Shown here: positions 10,514 to 18,653 of the stretch, piece by piece | How the letters are laid out: every line of letters starts with the position of its first letter | Numbering within the stretch: the stretch's first letter is position 1 | Assembly: GCF_036248255.1 (NCBI RefSeq) | Contig: NZ_CP109178.1 | Location: 5,828,001-5,892,000 of the forward strand | DNA length: 64,000 bases | From: Streptomyces sp. NBC_01717 | GTDB lineage: Bacteria > Actinomycetota > Actinomycetes > Streptomycetales > Streptomycetaceae | Direction of reading: 5' to 3' | Notes under the pieces: generated by a model | Told to the model about the DNA's origin: nothing | What the model saw: only the letters and a program-made list of their open reading frames with translations | Database searches by the model: none | Program-made: the position numbers and the translations under genes

Positions 10514-10993
10514 TCACCCGAACCGTCGCACCTGATCCCACACCCCCGGATCCACCACCCCCACCCGCCGCCGGAACCCCCGCACCGCCACATCCCGCAG
10601 CTCATCCGTCTCCAGGAAGCTCGCCCGCCCCCGCGGATCGCCCACCGTGCCCGGCGGCAGCGCGATCACCCCCGGCCGCTCCTCGTGATGCTTGCTGGTG
10701 ATCTTCGCGACGCGCGCGGCGCCATCCCGTACCGACAGCACCAGGCACGGCCGGTCCTTCGACCCCGGCCCGTCCTCGTACGGAACCTCGGCCCACCAGA
10801 TCTCACCCGGCCGCGGCGTGCGCTCCGGCCCGCCCCGGGGCCCCTCCGTCCTGCCCGGCGGGCGCGTCCGACCCCTCGGGCGCCCACCCGGGCGCCGGTC
10901 ACCGCGCCCGATCCGGCCCCGCCCGTCGGCAATCGCGGCAATGAGCGCCAGCAGTACGACCGCGCCGAGCGCCGGCCACCAGGACATGTTCAT
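10514..10993 (-). CDS. PemK/MazF-like domain protein with N-terminal membrane anchor
   Basis: This 159-residue protein has one N-terminal hydrophobic helix (residues 4-19), then a basic, Gly/Arg/Pro-rich linker. The C-terminal domain resembles the PemK/MazF fold: PRPGEIWWAEVPYEDGPGSKDRPCLVLS is the usual first part of such domains (shown here in pieces: GEIWWAEVPY and KDRPCLVL). No antitoxin gene is adjacent. The membrane anchor and lack of a partner make a classical toxin role doubtful. ATG 10993 is used; a second ATG lies two codons later. Confidence 0.75.
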   Translation of the reverse strand: MNMSWWPALGAVVLLALIAAIADGRGRIGRGDRRPGGRPRGRTRPPGRTEGPRGGPERTPRPGEIWWAEVPYEDGPGSKDRPCLVLSVRDGAARVAKITSKHHEERPGVIALPPGTVGDPRGRASFLETDELRDVAVRGFRRRVGVVDPGVWDQVRRFG

Positions 10994-11175
10994 GCACCGA
11001 CGGTACCGGCGCTCCGCCGGGCCGCACCTCGCAACCGCTTCCATCGAACCGGTGACAGAGCAGGTGAGTTCGCCCACAACGGCAGGCCCTGAAGGAGCGA
11101 CCAGGTGTTTGGCGCCTTACGCTCAACAAATCGCACGAACCCTCCCCGTTCCCACGTCTCGGAGGTTCACGCTCC

Positions 11176-11928
11176 ATGAAGCTCACCGTCGTCGGCTGCT
11201 CCGGCTCGTTCCCGTCCGCGGGCTCGGCATGCTCGAGCTACCTCGTAGAGGCCGACGGCTTCCGGCTGCTCCTCGACATGGGTAACGGCGCCCTCGGCGA
11301 GCTGCAGCGCCACATCGGTCTCTACGACCTGGACGCCATCTTCCTCAGCCATCTCCATGCCGATCACTGCATCGACATGTGCGCGTACTTCGTGGTGCGC
11401 TACTACCGGCACGACGGCGGACGACCGGAGCCCATCCCGGTCTACGGCCCCGACGGCACCGAGCAGCGCCTGACGGCCGCGCACGGCGACACCCCGTCCG
11501 ACCGGGCGATGAGTGAGGTCTTCGACTTCCACACGCTGAAGTCCGGCTCGTTCGACATCGGCCCCTTCTCGGTCCGTACGGAGAAGGTCTGCCACCCCGT
11601 CGACACCTTCGCCATCCGTATCGAGCACGACGGCCGCTCGCTGACGTACTCCAGCGACACCGGAGTCTGCGAGGTGCTGGACGAACTCGCCGAGGGGACC
11701 GATCTGTTCCTCTGCGAAGCGTCGTTCACCCACGGCAAGGAGGACATTCCGGATCTCCATCTCAACGGTCGCGAAGCAGGCGAAATCGCCGCGGGCGGGA
11801 AGGTGGGCCGGCTCGTCCTGACCCACATCCCGCCGTGGACGGACGCGAACCGCAATCTGGCGGACGCCCGCGCGATCTACGGCGGCCCGGTGGAACTGGC
11901 GGTCCCCGGCGCGGTCTACGAGATCTAG
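11176..11928 (+). CDS. MBL-fold metallo-hydrolase, Rv1339-like
   Basis: This 250-residue enzyme has the metallo-beta-lactamase fold with zinc ligands in HLHADH (His59, His61, Asp63, His64). Further ligands lie in VCHPVDTFA, YSSDTG and VLTHIPPW. It resembles RNase Z-like hydrolases. Its position between cysM and rph matches M. tuberculosis Rv1339, reported as an atypical class II cAMP phosphodiesterase, so cyclic-nucleotide hydrolysis is a reasonable hypothesis. The ATG follows TCGGAGG. Confidence 0.9.
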   Translation: MKLTVVGCSGSFPSAGSACSSYLVEADGFRLLLDMGNGALGELQRHIGLYDLDAIFLSHLHADHCIDMCAYFVVRYYRHDGGRPEPIPVYGPDGTEQRLTAAHGDTPSDRAMSEVFDFHTLKSGSFDIGPFSVRTEKVCHPVDTFAIRIEHDGRSLTYSSDTGVCEVLDELAEGTDLFLCEASFTHGKEDIPDLHLNGREAGEIAAGGKVGRLVLTHIPPWTDANRNLADARAIYGGPVELAVPGAVYEI

Positions 11929-11954
11929 GGCCCCGCGTACGGCGGGTACGACAG

Positions 11955-11992
11955 AGCCCCCACCTTCCGGACGGAGGGTGGGGGCTTCTGTG
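11955..11992. terminator. Bidirectional terminator between the MBL gene and nagE2
   Basis: A 14-bp stem with one mismatch (AGCCCCCACCTTCC / GGAGGGTGGGGGCT) lies between two convergent genes and could serve both. Confidence 0.85.
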
Positions 11993-12008
11993 TTGGTGCC
12001 GCTCAGGC

Positions 12009-13259
12009 TTACGCCTTCGTCAGGTCCTCGAACTCCTCCTCGGGCTCGCGGCCCGGGGTGGTGAGGTTGAACTTGGTGATCGCGAAGCGGAAGACCACGT
12101 AGTAGATCGCCGCGAAGACGAGACCGATCGGGATGATCATCCAGGGCTTGGTCGCCAGGTTCCAGTTCAGGAAGTAGTCGATGGCGCCGGCGGAGAACGT
12201 GAAGCCGTGATGCACGCCCAGCGCCCAGGTAACGGCCATCGAGATGGCGGTGAGAACCGCGTGGATCGCGTACAGCACCGGGGCGATGAACATGAACGCG
12301 AACTCGATCGGCTCGGTGATGCCGGTCACGAACGAGGTCAGCGCGAGCGACATCATCATGCCGAGAACGGCCTTGCGGCGCTCCGGGCGGGCGGCGTGCG
12401 CAATGGCGAGCGCGGCGGCCGGGAGGGCGAACATCATGATCGGGAAGAAGCCCGACATGAACTGACCGGCGGTCGGGTCACCGTGGAAGAACCGGTTCAG
12501 GTCGCCGTGCCACAGTGCACCGGACGGGTCCTTGTAGCTGCCGATCTCCTGCCAGGCGACCGTGTTCACGAACTGGTGCATGCCCACGGGCAGCAGGGCG
12601 CGGTTGACCAGGCCGAAGATTCCGGCGCCGAAGGCGCCCAGGCCGGTCATCCATTCGCCGAAGTTGGTGATGACGTTGCCGATCGGCTCCCAGACCAGAC
12701 CGAACACGACGCCCATCGCGGTGCCGATGAAGGCCATGAGGATCGGCACGAGGCGGCGGCCGTTGAAGAACCCGAGCCAGTCCACCAGCTTGGTGCGGTG
12801 ATACCGCTGCCAGACCACGGCGGATATCAGGCCCATGATGATGCCGCCGAAGACCTTCGGGTCGTTGTACGTCGCGGCGATGTCCTTGCCGGCCTGGATC
12901 TTCTCCTCGGACACCGGGAACGCCTTCAGGACGTTCTGGTAGACCAGGAAGCCGACCAGGGCGGCGAGAGCCGTGGAGCCGTCGGACTTCTTCGCGAAGC
13001 CGATGGCGACGCCGATGCAGAAGAGCAGCGGCAGGTTGGCGAAGACAGCGTCACCCGCGGTCGCGAAGACTGTGGCGACCTTGCCCCAGCCGAGACCGTC
13101 CTTGCCGAATACGTCGTTCTGGCCGAGACGGAGCAGAATGCCCGCGGCCGGCAGCACGGCGATCGGCAGCTGGAGGCTGCGTCCCACCTTCTGCAGGCCC
13201 TGGAACAGGCCGGAGCCCCGCTTCTTTGCGGGGGCCGCCGAGGCGGTGGCCGTACTCAT
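12009..13259 (-). CDS. nagE2: PTS EIIC permease, N-acetylglucosamine type (NagE2)
   Basis: This 416-residue protein is an EIIC-only PTS permease with about ten membrane segments and no fused EIIA or EIIB. LQLPIAVLPAAGILLRLG, the GFFNGRRLVPI loop and the TEPIEFAF segment are typical of the glucose/GlcNAc EIIC family. By synteny it is the S. coelicolor NagE2 counterpart, the main GlcNAc importer. Start ATG 13259 follows GGAGGA. Two dre-like DasR sites lie 87-118 bp upstream. The EIIB partner is nagF, 1.8 kb away. Confidence 0.93.
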   Translation of the reverse strand: MSTATASAAPAKKRGSGLFQGLQKVGRSLQLPIAVLPAAGILLRLGQNDVFGKDGLGWGKVATVFATAGDAVFANLPLLFCIGVAIGFAKKSDGSTALAALVGFLVYQNVLKAFPVSEEKIQAGKDIAATYNDPKVFGGIIMGLISAVVWQRYHRTKLVDWLGFFNGRRLVPILMAFIGTAMGVVFGLVWEPIGNVITNFGEWMTGLGAFGAGIFGLVNRALLPVGMHQFVNTVAWQEIGSYKDPSGALWHGDLNRFFHGDPTAGQFMSGFFPIMMFALPAAALAIAHAARPERRKAVLGMMMSLALTSFVTGITEPIEFAFMFIAPVLYAIHAVLTAISMAVTWALGVHHGFTFSAGAIDYFLNWNLATKPWMIIPIGLVFAAIYYVVFRFAITKFNLTTPGREPEEEFEDLTKA

Positions 13260-13344
13260 CAACTTCCTCCAGTAGGCAAGGCGCCGCCAGGTACCAGGGA
13301 TTTGTTTTTGGGGGGCGACGACTCCAGGAACGTGACGGGCGTCA

Positions 13345-13360
13345 CGTGGTCTAAACCACT
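13345..13360 (-). promoter_or_regulatory. Second dre-like site upstream of nagE2
   Basis: CGTGGTCTAAACCACT is an imperfect palindrome that matches most positions of the DasR consensus ACTGGTCTACACCA(C/G)T. It directly abuts the stronger dre (one base between). Confidence 0.6.
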
Positions 13361-13361
13361 C

Positions 13362-13377
13362 AGTGGTGTAGACCAGT
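13362..13377 (-). promoter_or_regulatory. DasR operator (dre) upstream of nagE2
   Basis: Read on the minus strand the site is ACTGGTCTACACCACT, the dre known from nagE2 of S. coelicolor. DasR represses here and is released by phosphorylated amino sugars. Confidence 0.9.
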
Positions 13378-13460
13378 TTTAGCACGGTGTGGGTTGTATA
13401 AGGAACCTGCAAATGTCGACTACTTCGCAGTAGCTCATCGATACGTTCAGTGACATGACG

Positions 13461-13493
13461 AAGGCCCCCGGACCGTGAGGTCCGAGGGCCTTT
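13461..13493 (-). terminator. Terminator after nagE1
   Basis: The inverted repeat AAGGCCCCCGGAC / GTCCGAGGGCCTT with a short loop lies just after the nagE1 stop on its strand and separates the two EIIC genes. Confidence 0.85.
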
Positions 13494-13523
13494 GCCGACC
13501 GGGGGCGGAGCCCGGGCGGTGAC

Positions 13524-14834
13524 CTACTTGACGAGGTCTTTCTCGATCTCTGTCTCCAGTTCGTCGGGCTCCCGCCCAGGGGTCTGGAGGTTGAACCTGG
13601 TGATCGCGAACCGGAACAGCACGTAATACACCACTGCGAAGCAGAGACCGATCGGAATGATCAGCCACGGTTTCGTCGCCAGACTCCAGTTGATGACGTA
13701 GTCGATCAGGCCCGCCGAGAAGCTGAAGCCGTCCTTCACGCCCAGCCCCCAGCTCACCGCCATCGACACACCGGTGAGCACCGCGTGGATCGCATACAGA
13801 AGCGGGGCGACGAAGAGGAACGAGTACTCGATCGGCTCGGTGATACCCGTCACGAAAGACGTCAGGGCGACCGAGAGCATCATGCCGCCGACCGCCTTCC
13901 GGCGATGCGGCTTGGCGCAGTGGTAGATCGCCAGGGCCGCCGCCGGAAGCGCGAACATCATGATCGGGAAGAACCCCGTGGTGAACTGCCCGGCCGTCGG
14001 GTCGCCCTGCAGGAACCGGTTGATGTCACCGTGCACCACCGTCCCGTCCGGCTTGGTGAAGTCGCCGAACTGGAACCAGACGAAGGTGTTCAGGAACTGG
14101 TGCAGGCCGATGACCAGCAGCGCGCGGTTGGCCACGCCGAAGATCCCGGAGCCCAGCCAGTTCAGATCGGTCAGCCACTTGGAGAAGCTGATCAGACCGT
14201 CACCGATCGGCTCCCACAGCCAGGCGCACAGAGCCGCGAAGAGCAGCCCGACGAACGCCATGATGATCGGCACGAGCCGGCGGCCGTTGAAGAAGCCCAG
14301 CCAGTCGACCAGCTTTACGCGGTGGTACCGCTGCCAGAACCACGCGGACAGCAGGCCCATCACGATGCCCCCGAACACTCCGGGATTCTGGTACTCGGCG
14401 GCCGTCACCGTGGCATCGCCGGTGACACAGGTGCCGAACCACGTGCCGCCGGCGGTGAACGTGGAGCCCGGGGCGCAGTCCACCGGGAAGGCGTGCAGCA
14501 CCGCGTAATAGACGAGGAAGCCGGTCACCGCGGCGAGCGCCGTCGAGCCGTCCGACTTCTTCGCCATCCCGATGGCGACACCGACGCAGAACAGCAGCGG
14601 CAGACCCAGCCCGGAGTCGAGCAGCGCACCACCGGCCGCGGCGAAGACCTTGGCGATGTTGTTCCAGCCGAGCCCCTTGTTCCCGAACACGTCCTCCTGG
14701 CCGAGCCGGTTGAGGATACCCGCGGCCGGGAGCACCGCGATCGGGAGCTGGAGGCTGCGTCCCATCTTCTGGAGACCTTGGAACAGACCGTTCCACCACT
14801 GTTTCCGTGGCACGGCGGCGCTGTCTGAGCTCAT
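13524..14834 (-). CDS. nagE1: PTS EIIC permease paralogue (NagE1)
   Basis: This 436-residue EIIC permease is closely similar to the neighbouring nagE2 product along its length. It differs by an external-loop insertion of about 20 residues containing two cysteines (DCAPGS and FGTCVTG). ATG 14834 follows GGGAGG; the upstream in-frame extension is non-coding and overlaps the operator. One perfect dre site lies 43 bp upstream, shared with divergent nagF. It probably arose by tandem duplication. The sugar transported may differ from that of NagE2; this is not decidable here. Confidence 0.9.
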   Translation of the reverse strand: MSSDSAAVPRKQWWNGLFQGLQKMGRSLQLPIAVLPAAGILNRLGQEDVFGNKGLGWNNIAKVFAAAGGALLDSGLGLPLLFCVGVAIGMAKKSDGSTALAAVTGFLVYYAVLHAFPVDCAPGSTFTAGGTWFGTCVTGDATVTAAEYQNPGVFGGIVMGLLSAWFWQRYHRVKLVDWLGFFNGRRLVPIIMAFVGLLFAALCAWLWEPIGDGLISFSKWLTDLNWLGSGIFGVANRALLVIGLHQFLNTFVWFQFGDFTKPDGTVVHGDINRFLQGDPTAGQFTTGFFPIMMFALPAAALAIYHCAKPHRRKAVGGMMLSVALTSFVTGITEPIEYSFLFVAPLLYAIHAVLTGVSMAVSWGLGVKDGFSFSAGLIDYVINWSLATKPWLIIPIGLCFAVVYYVLFRFAITRFNLQTPGREPDELETEIEKDLVK

Positions 14835-14876
14835 CGTCGTCCTCCCGGAACAGGCCACGTTTGGCGGTCGACGCAA

Positions 14877-14892
14877 ACTGGTGTAGACCAGT
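14877..14892. promoter_or_regulatory. Perfect DasR operator (dre) between nagE1 and nagF
   Basis: ACTGGTGTAGACCAGT is a perfect 16-bp palindrome-type dre; its complement is ACTGGTCTACACCAGT. It lies 43 bp before nagE1 and 165 bp before nagF, so one site may control both. Confidence 0.92.
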
Positions 14893-15056
14893 TGCGTCAC
14901 GGTGCGGAGCCCGCCCGGAAGGCAGGGCGCCGGTGATCGTCATCTTTGGTGATGGTTCGACAGCTCGCTCGCGAAGTTGGGCCAACCGTGCGTTACCGTG
15001 ACGAAACGGACCCATGGTGGGCCGGCATGCGGACGCGAACAATCAGGGAGAACGAC

Positions 15057-15290
15057 ATGGCCAGCAAGGCTGAGAAGATCGTCGCCGGGCTCGGCGGTAT
15101 CGACAACATCGAAGAGGTCGAAGGCTGCATCACCCGCCTCCGCACCGAAGTCATCGACCCGAGCAAGGTAGACGAAGCCGCGCTCAAGGCCGCCGGCGCC
15201 CACGGCGTCGTCAAGATGGGCACCGCGATCCAGGTCGTCATCGGCACCGACGCCGACCCCATCGCCGCCGACATCGAAGACATGATGTGA
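15057..15290 (+). CDS. nagF: PTS EIIB component for amino sugars (NagF)
   Basis: This 77-residue stand-alone EIIB domain carries the phosphorylated cysteine at Cys24 in EGCITRLR. The usual KAAGAHGVVKMG(T) segment follows, with the C-terminal acidic end DIEDMM. ATG 15057 follows CAGGGAG. It is transcribed away from nagE1 and must phosphorylate sugar carried by the EIIC permeases; it is the only EIIB in the window. EIIA is expected elsewhere in the genome. Confidence 0.95.
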   Translation: MASKAEKIVAGLGGIDNIEEVEGCITRLRTEVIDPSKVDEAALKAAGAHGVVKMGTAIQVVIGTDADPIAADIEDMM

Positions 15291-15323
15291 CCACCCGCTG
15301 AGCCCGCCCGGCTCCACACCCCA

Positions 15324-15354
15324 CAGGCCCCGCTCCCGCCCGGACCGGGGCCTG
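15324..15354 (+). terminator. Hairpin between nagF and rph
   Basis: CAGGCCCCG / CGGGGCCTG forms a 9-bp stem with a 13-nt loop. There is no T run, so termination strength is uncertain. Confidence 0.55.
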
Positions 15355-15379
15355 CGGCGCAGCCGATAGGCTCGACGCC

Positions 15380-16117
<738 letters not shown>

Positions 16118-16159
16118 AGAAGCAACCAAATACGCACCACAGAGCGTCGTGACGAGTAC

Positions 16160-16187
16160 GGGCGCACGGGTCGAACCGTGCGCCCTT
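16160..16187 (+). terminator. Terminator after rph
   Basis: GGGCGCACGG / CCGTGCGCCC, a perfect 10-bp stem with a 6-nt loop followed by TT, lies 43 bp after rph. Confidence 0.8.
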
Positions 16188-16220
16188 CCGCGTATCCACA
16201 TCCGGGGAGGAACCCGCACC

Positions 16221-16619
16221 ATGGCCAAGGCCACCCGCCACCGCCGCACCACCGTCGCGCTGACCCTGACCGCCCTCACCATCGCTCTCACCGCAACAAC
16301 CGGCTGCGGCGCCGTCGACAAGGCGCTCGACTGCGTCCGCACCGCCGACGCCATCGCCACCAGCGTCAACAACCTCCAACAGGCCGTCTCCAACGCCTCG
16401 AACGACCCCACCCAGGCGGCCGAAGCACTCGACGAGATCGACAAGGAACTCGGCAACCTCGGCGACACGACCGACAACGCCGACCTCTCCAAGGCCGTCG
16501 ACGACCTCCAGACCGGCGTCAAGAACGTCCGCACCTCCATAGACAACGGCGACGCCACCCCCGACATCACCCCGGTCACCGACGCCGCCAAGGAGATAGG
16601 CAACGTCTGCACCTCGTAG
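16221..16619 (+). CDS. Secreted lipoprotein, function unknown
   Basis: This 132-residue protein has a signal peptide with basic N-region and a lipobox ending at Cys29 (TATTGC). The mature part is small, helical and acidic, with heptad-like stretches (VNNLQQAVSNAS, LSKAVDDLQTGVKNV) and two further cysteines, at LDCV and the C-terminal VCTS, that could form a disulfide. ATG 16221 follows GGGGAGG. It lies between rph and rdgB; no function is suggested by the context. Confidence 0.82.
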   Translation: MAKATRHRRTTVALTLTALTIALTATTGCGAVDKALDCVRTADAIATSVNNLQQAVSNASNDPTQAAEALDEIDKELGNLGDTTDNADLSKAVDDLQTGVKNVRTSIDNGDATPDITPVTDAAKEIGNVCTS

Positions 16620-16653
16620 CACCGGGCCCGGCCCGCCCCGCGATAATCGGCAC

Positions 16654-17256
16654 ATGACCCGCCTGATCCTCGCCACCCGCAACGCCGGGAAAGTCAACGA
16701 ACTCCACGCGATCCTCGCCGACGCCGGCCTCACCTACGAACTCGTCGGCGCGGACGCGTACCCCGACATTCCCGACGTCAAGGAAACCGGCGTCACCTTC
16801 GCCGAGAACGCCCTCCTCAAGGCCCACGCCCTCGCACAGGCCACCGGCCACCCCGCGATCGCCGACGACTCCGGCCTCTGCGTCGACGTACTCGGCGGCG
16901 CCCCCGGCATTTTCTCGGCCCGCTGGTCCGGCACCCACGGCAACGACCGCGCCAACCTGGACCTGCTCCTGGCCCAGCTCTCCGACATCGACGACACCCA
17001 CCGCGCCGCCCACTTCGCCTGCGCGGCAGCCCTCGCCCTGCCGGACGGCACGGAACACGTGGTCGAAGGCCACCTCCTCGGCACCCTGCGCCACACCCCG
17101 TCCGGCACGAACGGCTTCGGCTACGACCCGATCCTCCAGCCGGAGGGCATGACCGTGACCTGCGCGGAGCTGACCCCGGCGGAGAAGAACGCGATCAGCC
17201 ACCGGGGGAAGGCGTTCCGGGCGCTGGTGCCGGTGGTGCGGGAGCTGGTGGGGTGA
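16654..17256 (+). CDS. rdgB: Non-canonical purine NTP pyrophosphatase (RdgB/HAM1)
   Basis: This 200-residue enzyme hydrolyses dITP, XTP and ITP to monophosphates to keep them out of DNA. The N-terminal substrate loop LATRNAGKVNEL, the catalytic region IADDSGLCVDVLGG(APG) and the C-terminal ISHRGKAFRAL are all present. It starts 34 bp after the lipoprotein gene and is probably co-transcribed with it. Confidence 0.96.
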   Translation: MTRLILATRNAGKVNELHAILADAGLTYELVGADAYPDIPDVKETGVTFAENALLKAHALAQATGHPAIADDSGLCVDVLGGAPGIFSARWSGTHGNDRANLDLLLAQLSDIDDTHRAAHFACAAALALPDGTEHVVEGHLLGTLRHTPSGTNGFGYDPILQPEGMTVTCAELTPAEKNAISHRGKAFRALVPVVRELVG

Positions 17257-17271
17257 CGGTGGCAGTACGTT

Positions 17272-17308
17272 GAAGGCCCGGCACGCAATTCCTGCGAGCC
17301 GGGCCTTC
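17272..17308. terminator. Terminator between rdgB and the tRNA gene
   Basis: GAAGGCCCGGC / GCCGGGCCTTC forms an 11-bp perfect stem around a 15-nt loop between two convergent units. Confidence 0.8.
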
Positions 17309-17322
17309 GATTCCATCGTCAG

Positions 17323-17406
17323 TGCGGCCGGTGGGATTCGAACCCACACAGGATTTCTCCCAGATGCCCCTAAAACACCCGCCGATACCAGTTTGGCTAC
17401 GGCCGC
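17323..17406 (-). tRNA. tRNA-Leu (anticodon UAG)
   Basis: The minus strand folds as an 84-nt class II tRNA. The acceptor stem is GCGGCCG/CGGCCGC with discriminator A. The T arm contains GTGGGTTCGAATCCCAC. The anticodon stem GGTGT/GCATC encloses the 7-nt loop TTTAGGG, so the anticodon is TAG, reading CUA codons. A long variable arm (GGGAGAAATCC) fits leucine. CCA is not encoded. Confidence 0.95.
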
Positions 17407-17458
17407 GTATCCGGATCCATCCTAGCGGGCCGGTGCCTCTCGTGGCACAGCGAGGCCG

Positions 17459-18490
17459 CTACGTGGAGATGTGCGGTTTGCTCTTCCGGTTGCGGCACCA
17501 TGTGTCGGTGAGGGCATGGCAGTTAGGGCACAGGTAGCGGAGATTTCCGGCCCGGTTGTCGAGCCAGTCGCCGCTGATATGGTCGATCTGAAGCGTGATC
17601 GGCTGACCCTGCCATTCGCCCGGATTGCCGCAGGCAGCGCATCGGTACGGGATACCGACCTCTTGCAGCGCGCGGTGCAGCCTTGTTCGGTTTGCACGCG
17701 ATGACCCCTGCGGCATGACCACAAGTGTTGTCGATGCGATGGACTTCGACTCACCCGCCCGGGTCGAGCCCGAGGCCCAGGGCCGACGCCTGAAGTGGCA
17801 GGTGTCCAGCTCGAGTTGGGTCACCTTGCGTCTTATGCGCCGATGGTTCGTATCGTTCACCTCAAGGCCGAGTGCGCGCATGACATCTGCGTAGCTGGCG
17901 GCCTTCGGGATAGCGGCACGCAAGGCGTCCTCCGGGATGGCCAGGCGAGCGTTGCGGAAGTGCGAAGTGTCAATTCCGTTCCTGCGGAGCATCCCTGCAA
18001 CGGCAGCGCGCGATTGGCTGTCGTCGCGCACTCCGAGCTCTCGTGCCACTCCGCGAATGCTCTCGGCCGAGGCGGCAGCCGCCCGTAGCTCCTCCAGGGT
18101 GTACAAGTGGCCCAGCTGGGGGCGGCCCATGCCGGGGAAGTGACTGACGTCGATCCCCGCGGCAGCGATGCGACGGCTTATGTGGGACAACGTTCCGGAT
18201 GCCGGCGTCGCCCCCAGTTTGTTGACGACCTCGCGCAGCGACGATGAGGTTGCGGCAGCGGCTGCTATGGCCTCGTCGGTGTACTTACGCCAGGGACTGC
18301 GCTTCTTGAAGTGGCTGGTGTCGAGACCGAACCCGACAACCTTCTTCTGGAGGGCGCGTCGCCGGCCGCCACTCGGCTTGAGGTCGAGGCGACGCATCAG
18401 ATCCGTCCAGTTGGTTGAGGCGGCCACGGCTTCAGCAAGTACTTCCCGACCCCCCGTTTCGAGCAGCTCACGGGTGTATCGAACCGCCAT
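17459..18490 (-). CDS. HNH endonuclease with four tandem N-terminal modules
   Basis: This 343-residue protein ends in a zinc-supported HNH nuclease domain: CAACG, then LQIDHISGDWLDNRAGNL, then LCPNCH. Before it are four repeats of about 55-65 residues, each with an HTH-like helical pair and ending in GLDTSHF, GIDVSHF, GIDTSHF and ELDTCHF. The repeats are probably DNA-binding units. ATG 18490 has GGAGGGG upstream. It lies just upstream of tRNA-Leu on the same strand (52 bp) and may be a mobile or homing-type nuclease; this is inference. Confidence 0.85.
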   Translation of the reverse strand: MAVRYTRELLETGGREVLAEAVAASTNWTDLMRRLDLKPSGGRRRALQKKVVGFGLDTSHFKKRSPWRKYTDEAIAAAAATSSSLREVVNKLGATPASGTLSHISRRIAAAGIDVSHFPGMGRPQLGHLYTLEELRAAAASAESIRGVARELGVRDDSQSRAAVAGMLRRNGIDTSHFRNARLAIPEDALRAAIPKAASYADVMRALGLEVNDTNHRRIRRKVTQLELDTCHFRRRPWASGSTRAGESKSIASTTLVVMPQGSSRANRTRLHRALQEVGIPYRCAACGNPGEWQGQPITLQIDHISGDWLDNRAGNLRYLCPNCHALTDTWCRNRKSKPHIST

Positions 18491-18653
18491 CGATCCCCTC
18501 CGTCCCCGACCGCACGTTCGCGGTCTCGTACAGAGCAACGAACCGTTTATCGGATGGTCACGTCCGAAATGCGGTGAGATGTGGAACGGCCCGCCCCGCT
18601 TCAGTCGATGCAGAAGCGATGCGGGCCGATCCCCGGGGGACGGGGTCAGGGGT

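Noticed and set aside
10514..10993. A complete PemK/MazF toxin-antitoxin module
   Set aside because: No antitoxin-like gene is next to it and the protein is membrane-anchored, so only domain similarity is claimed.
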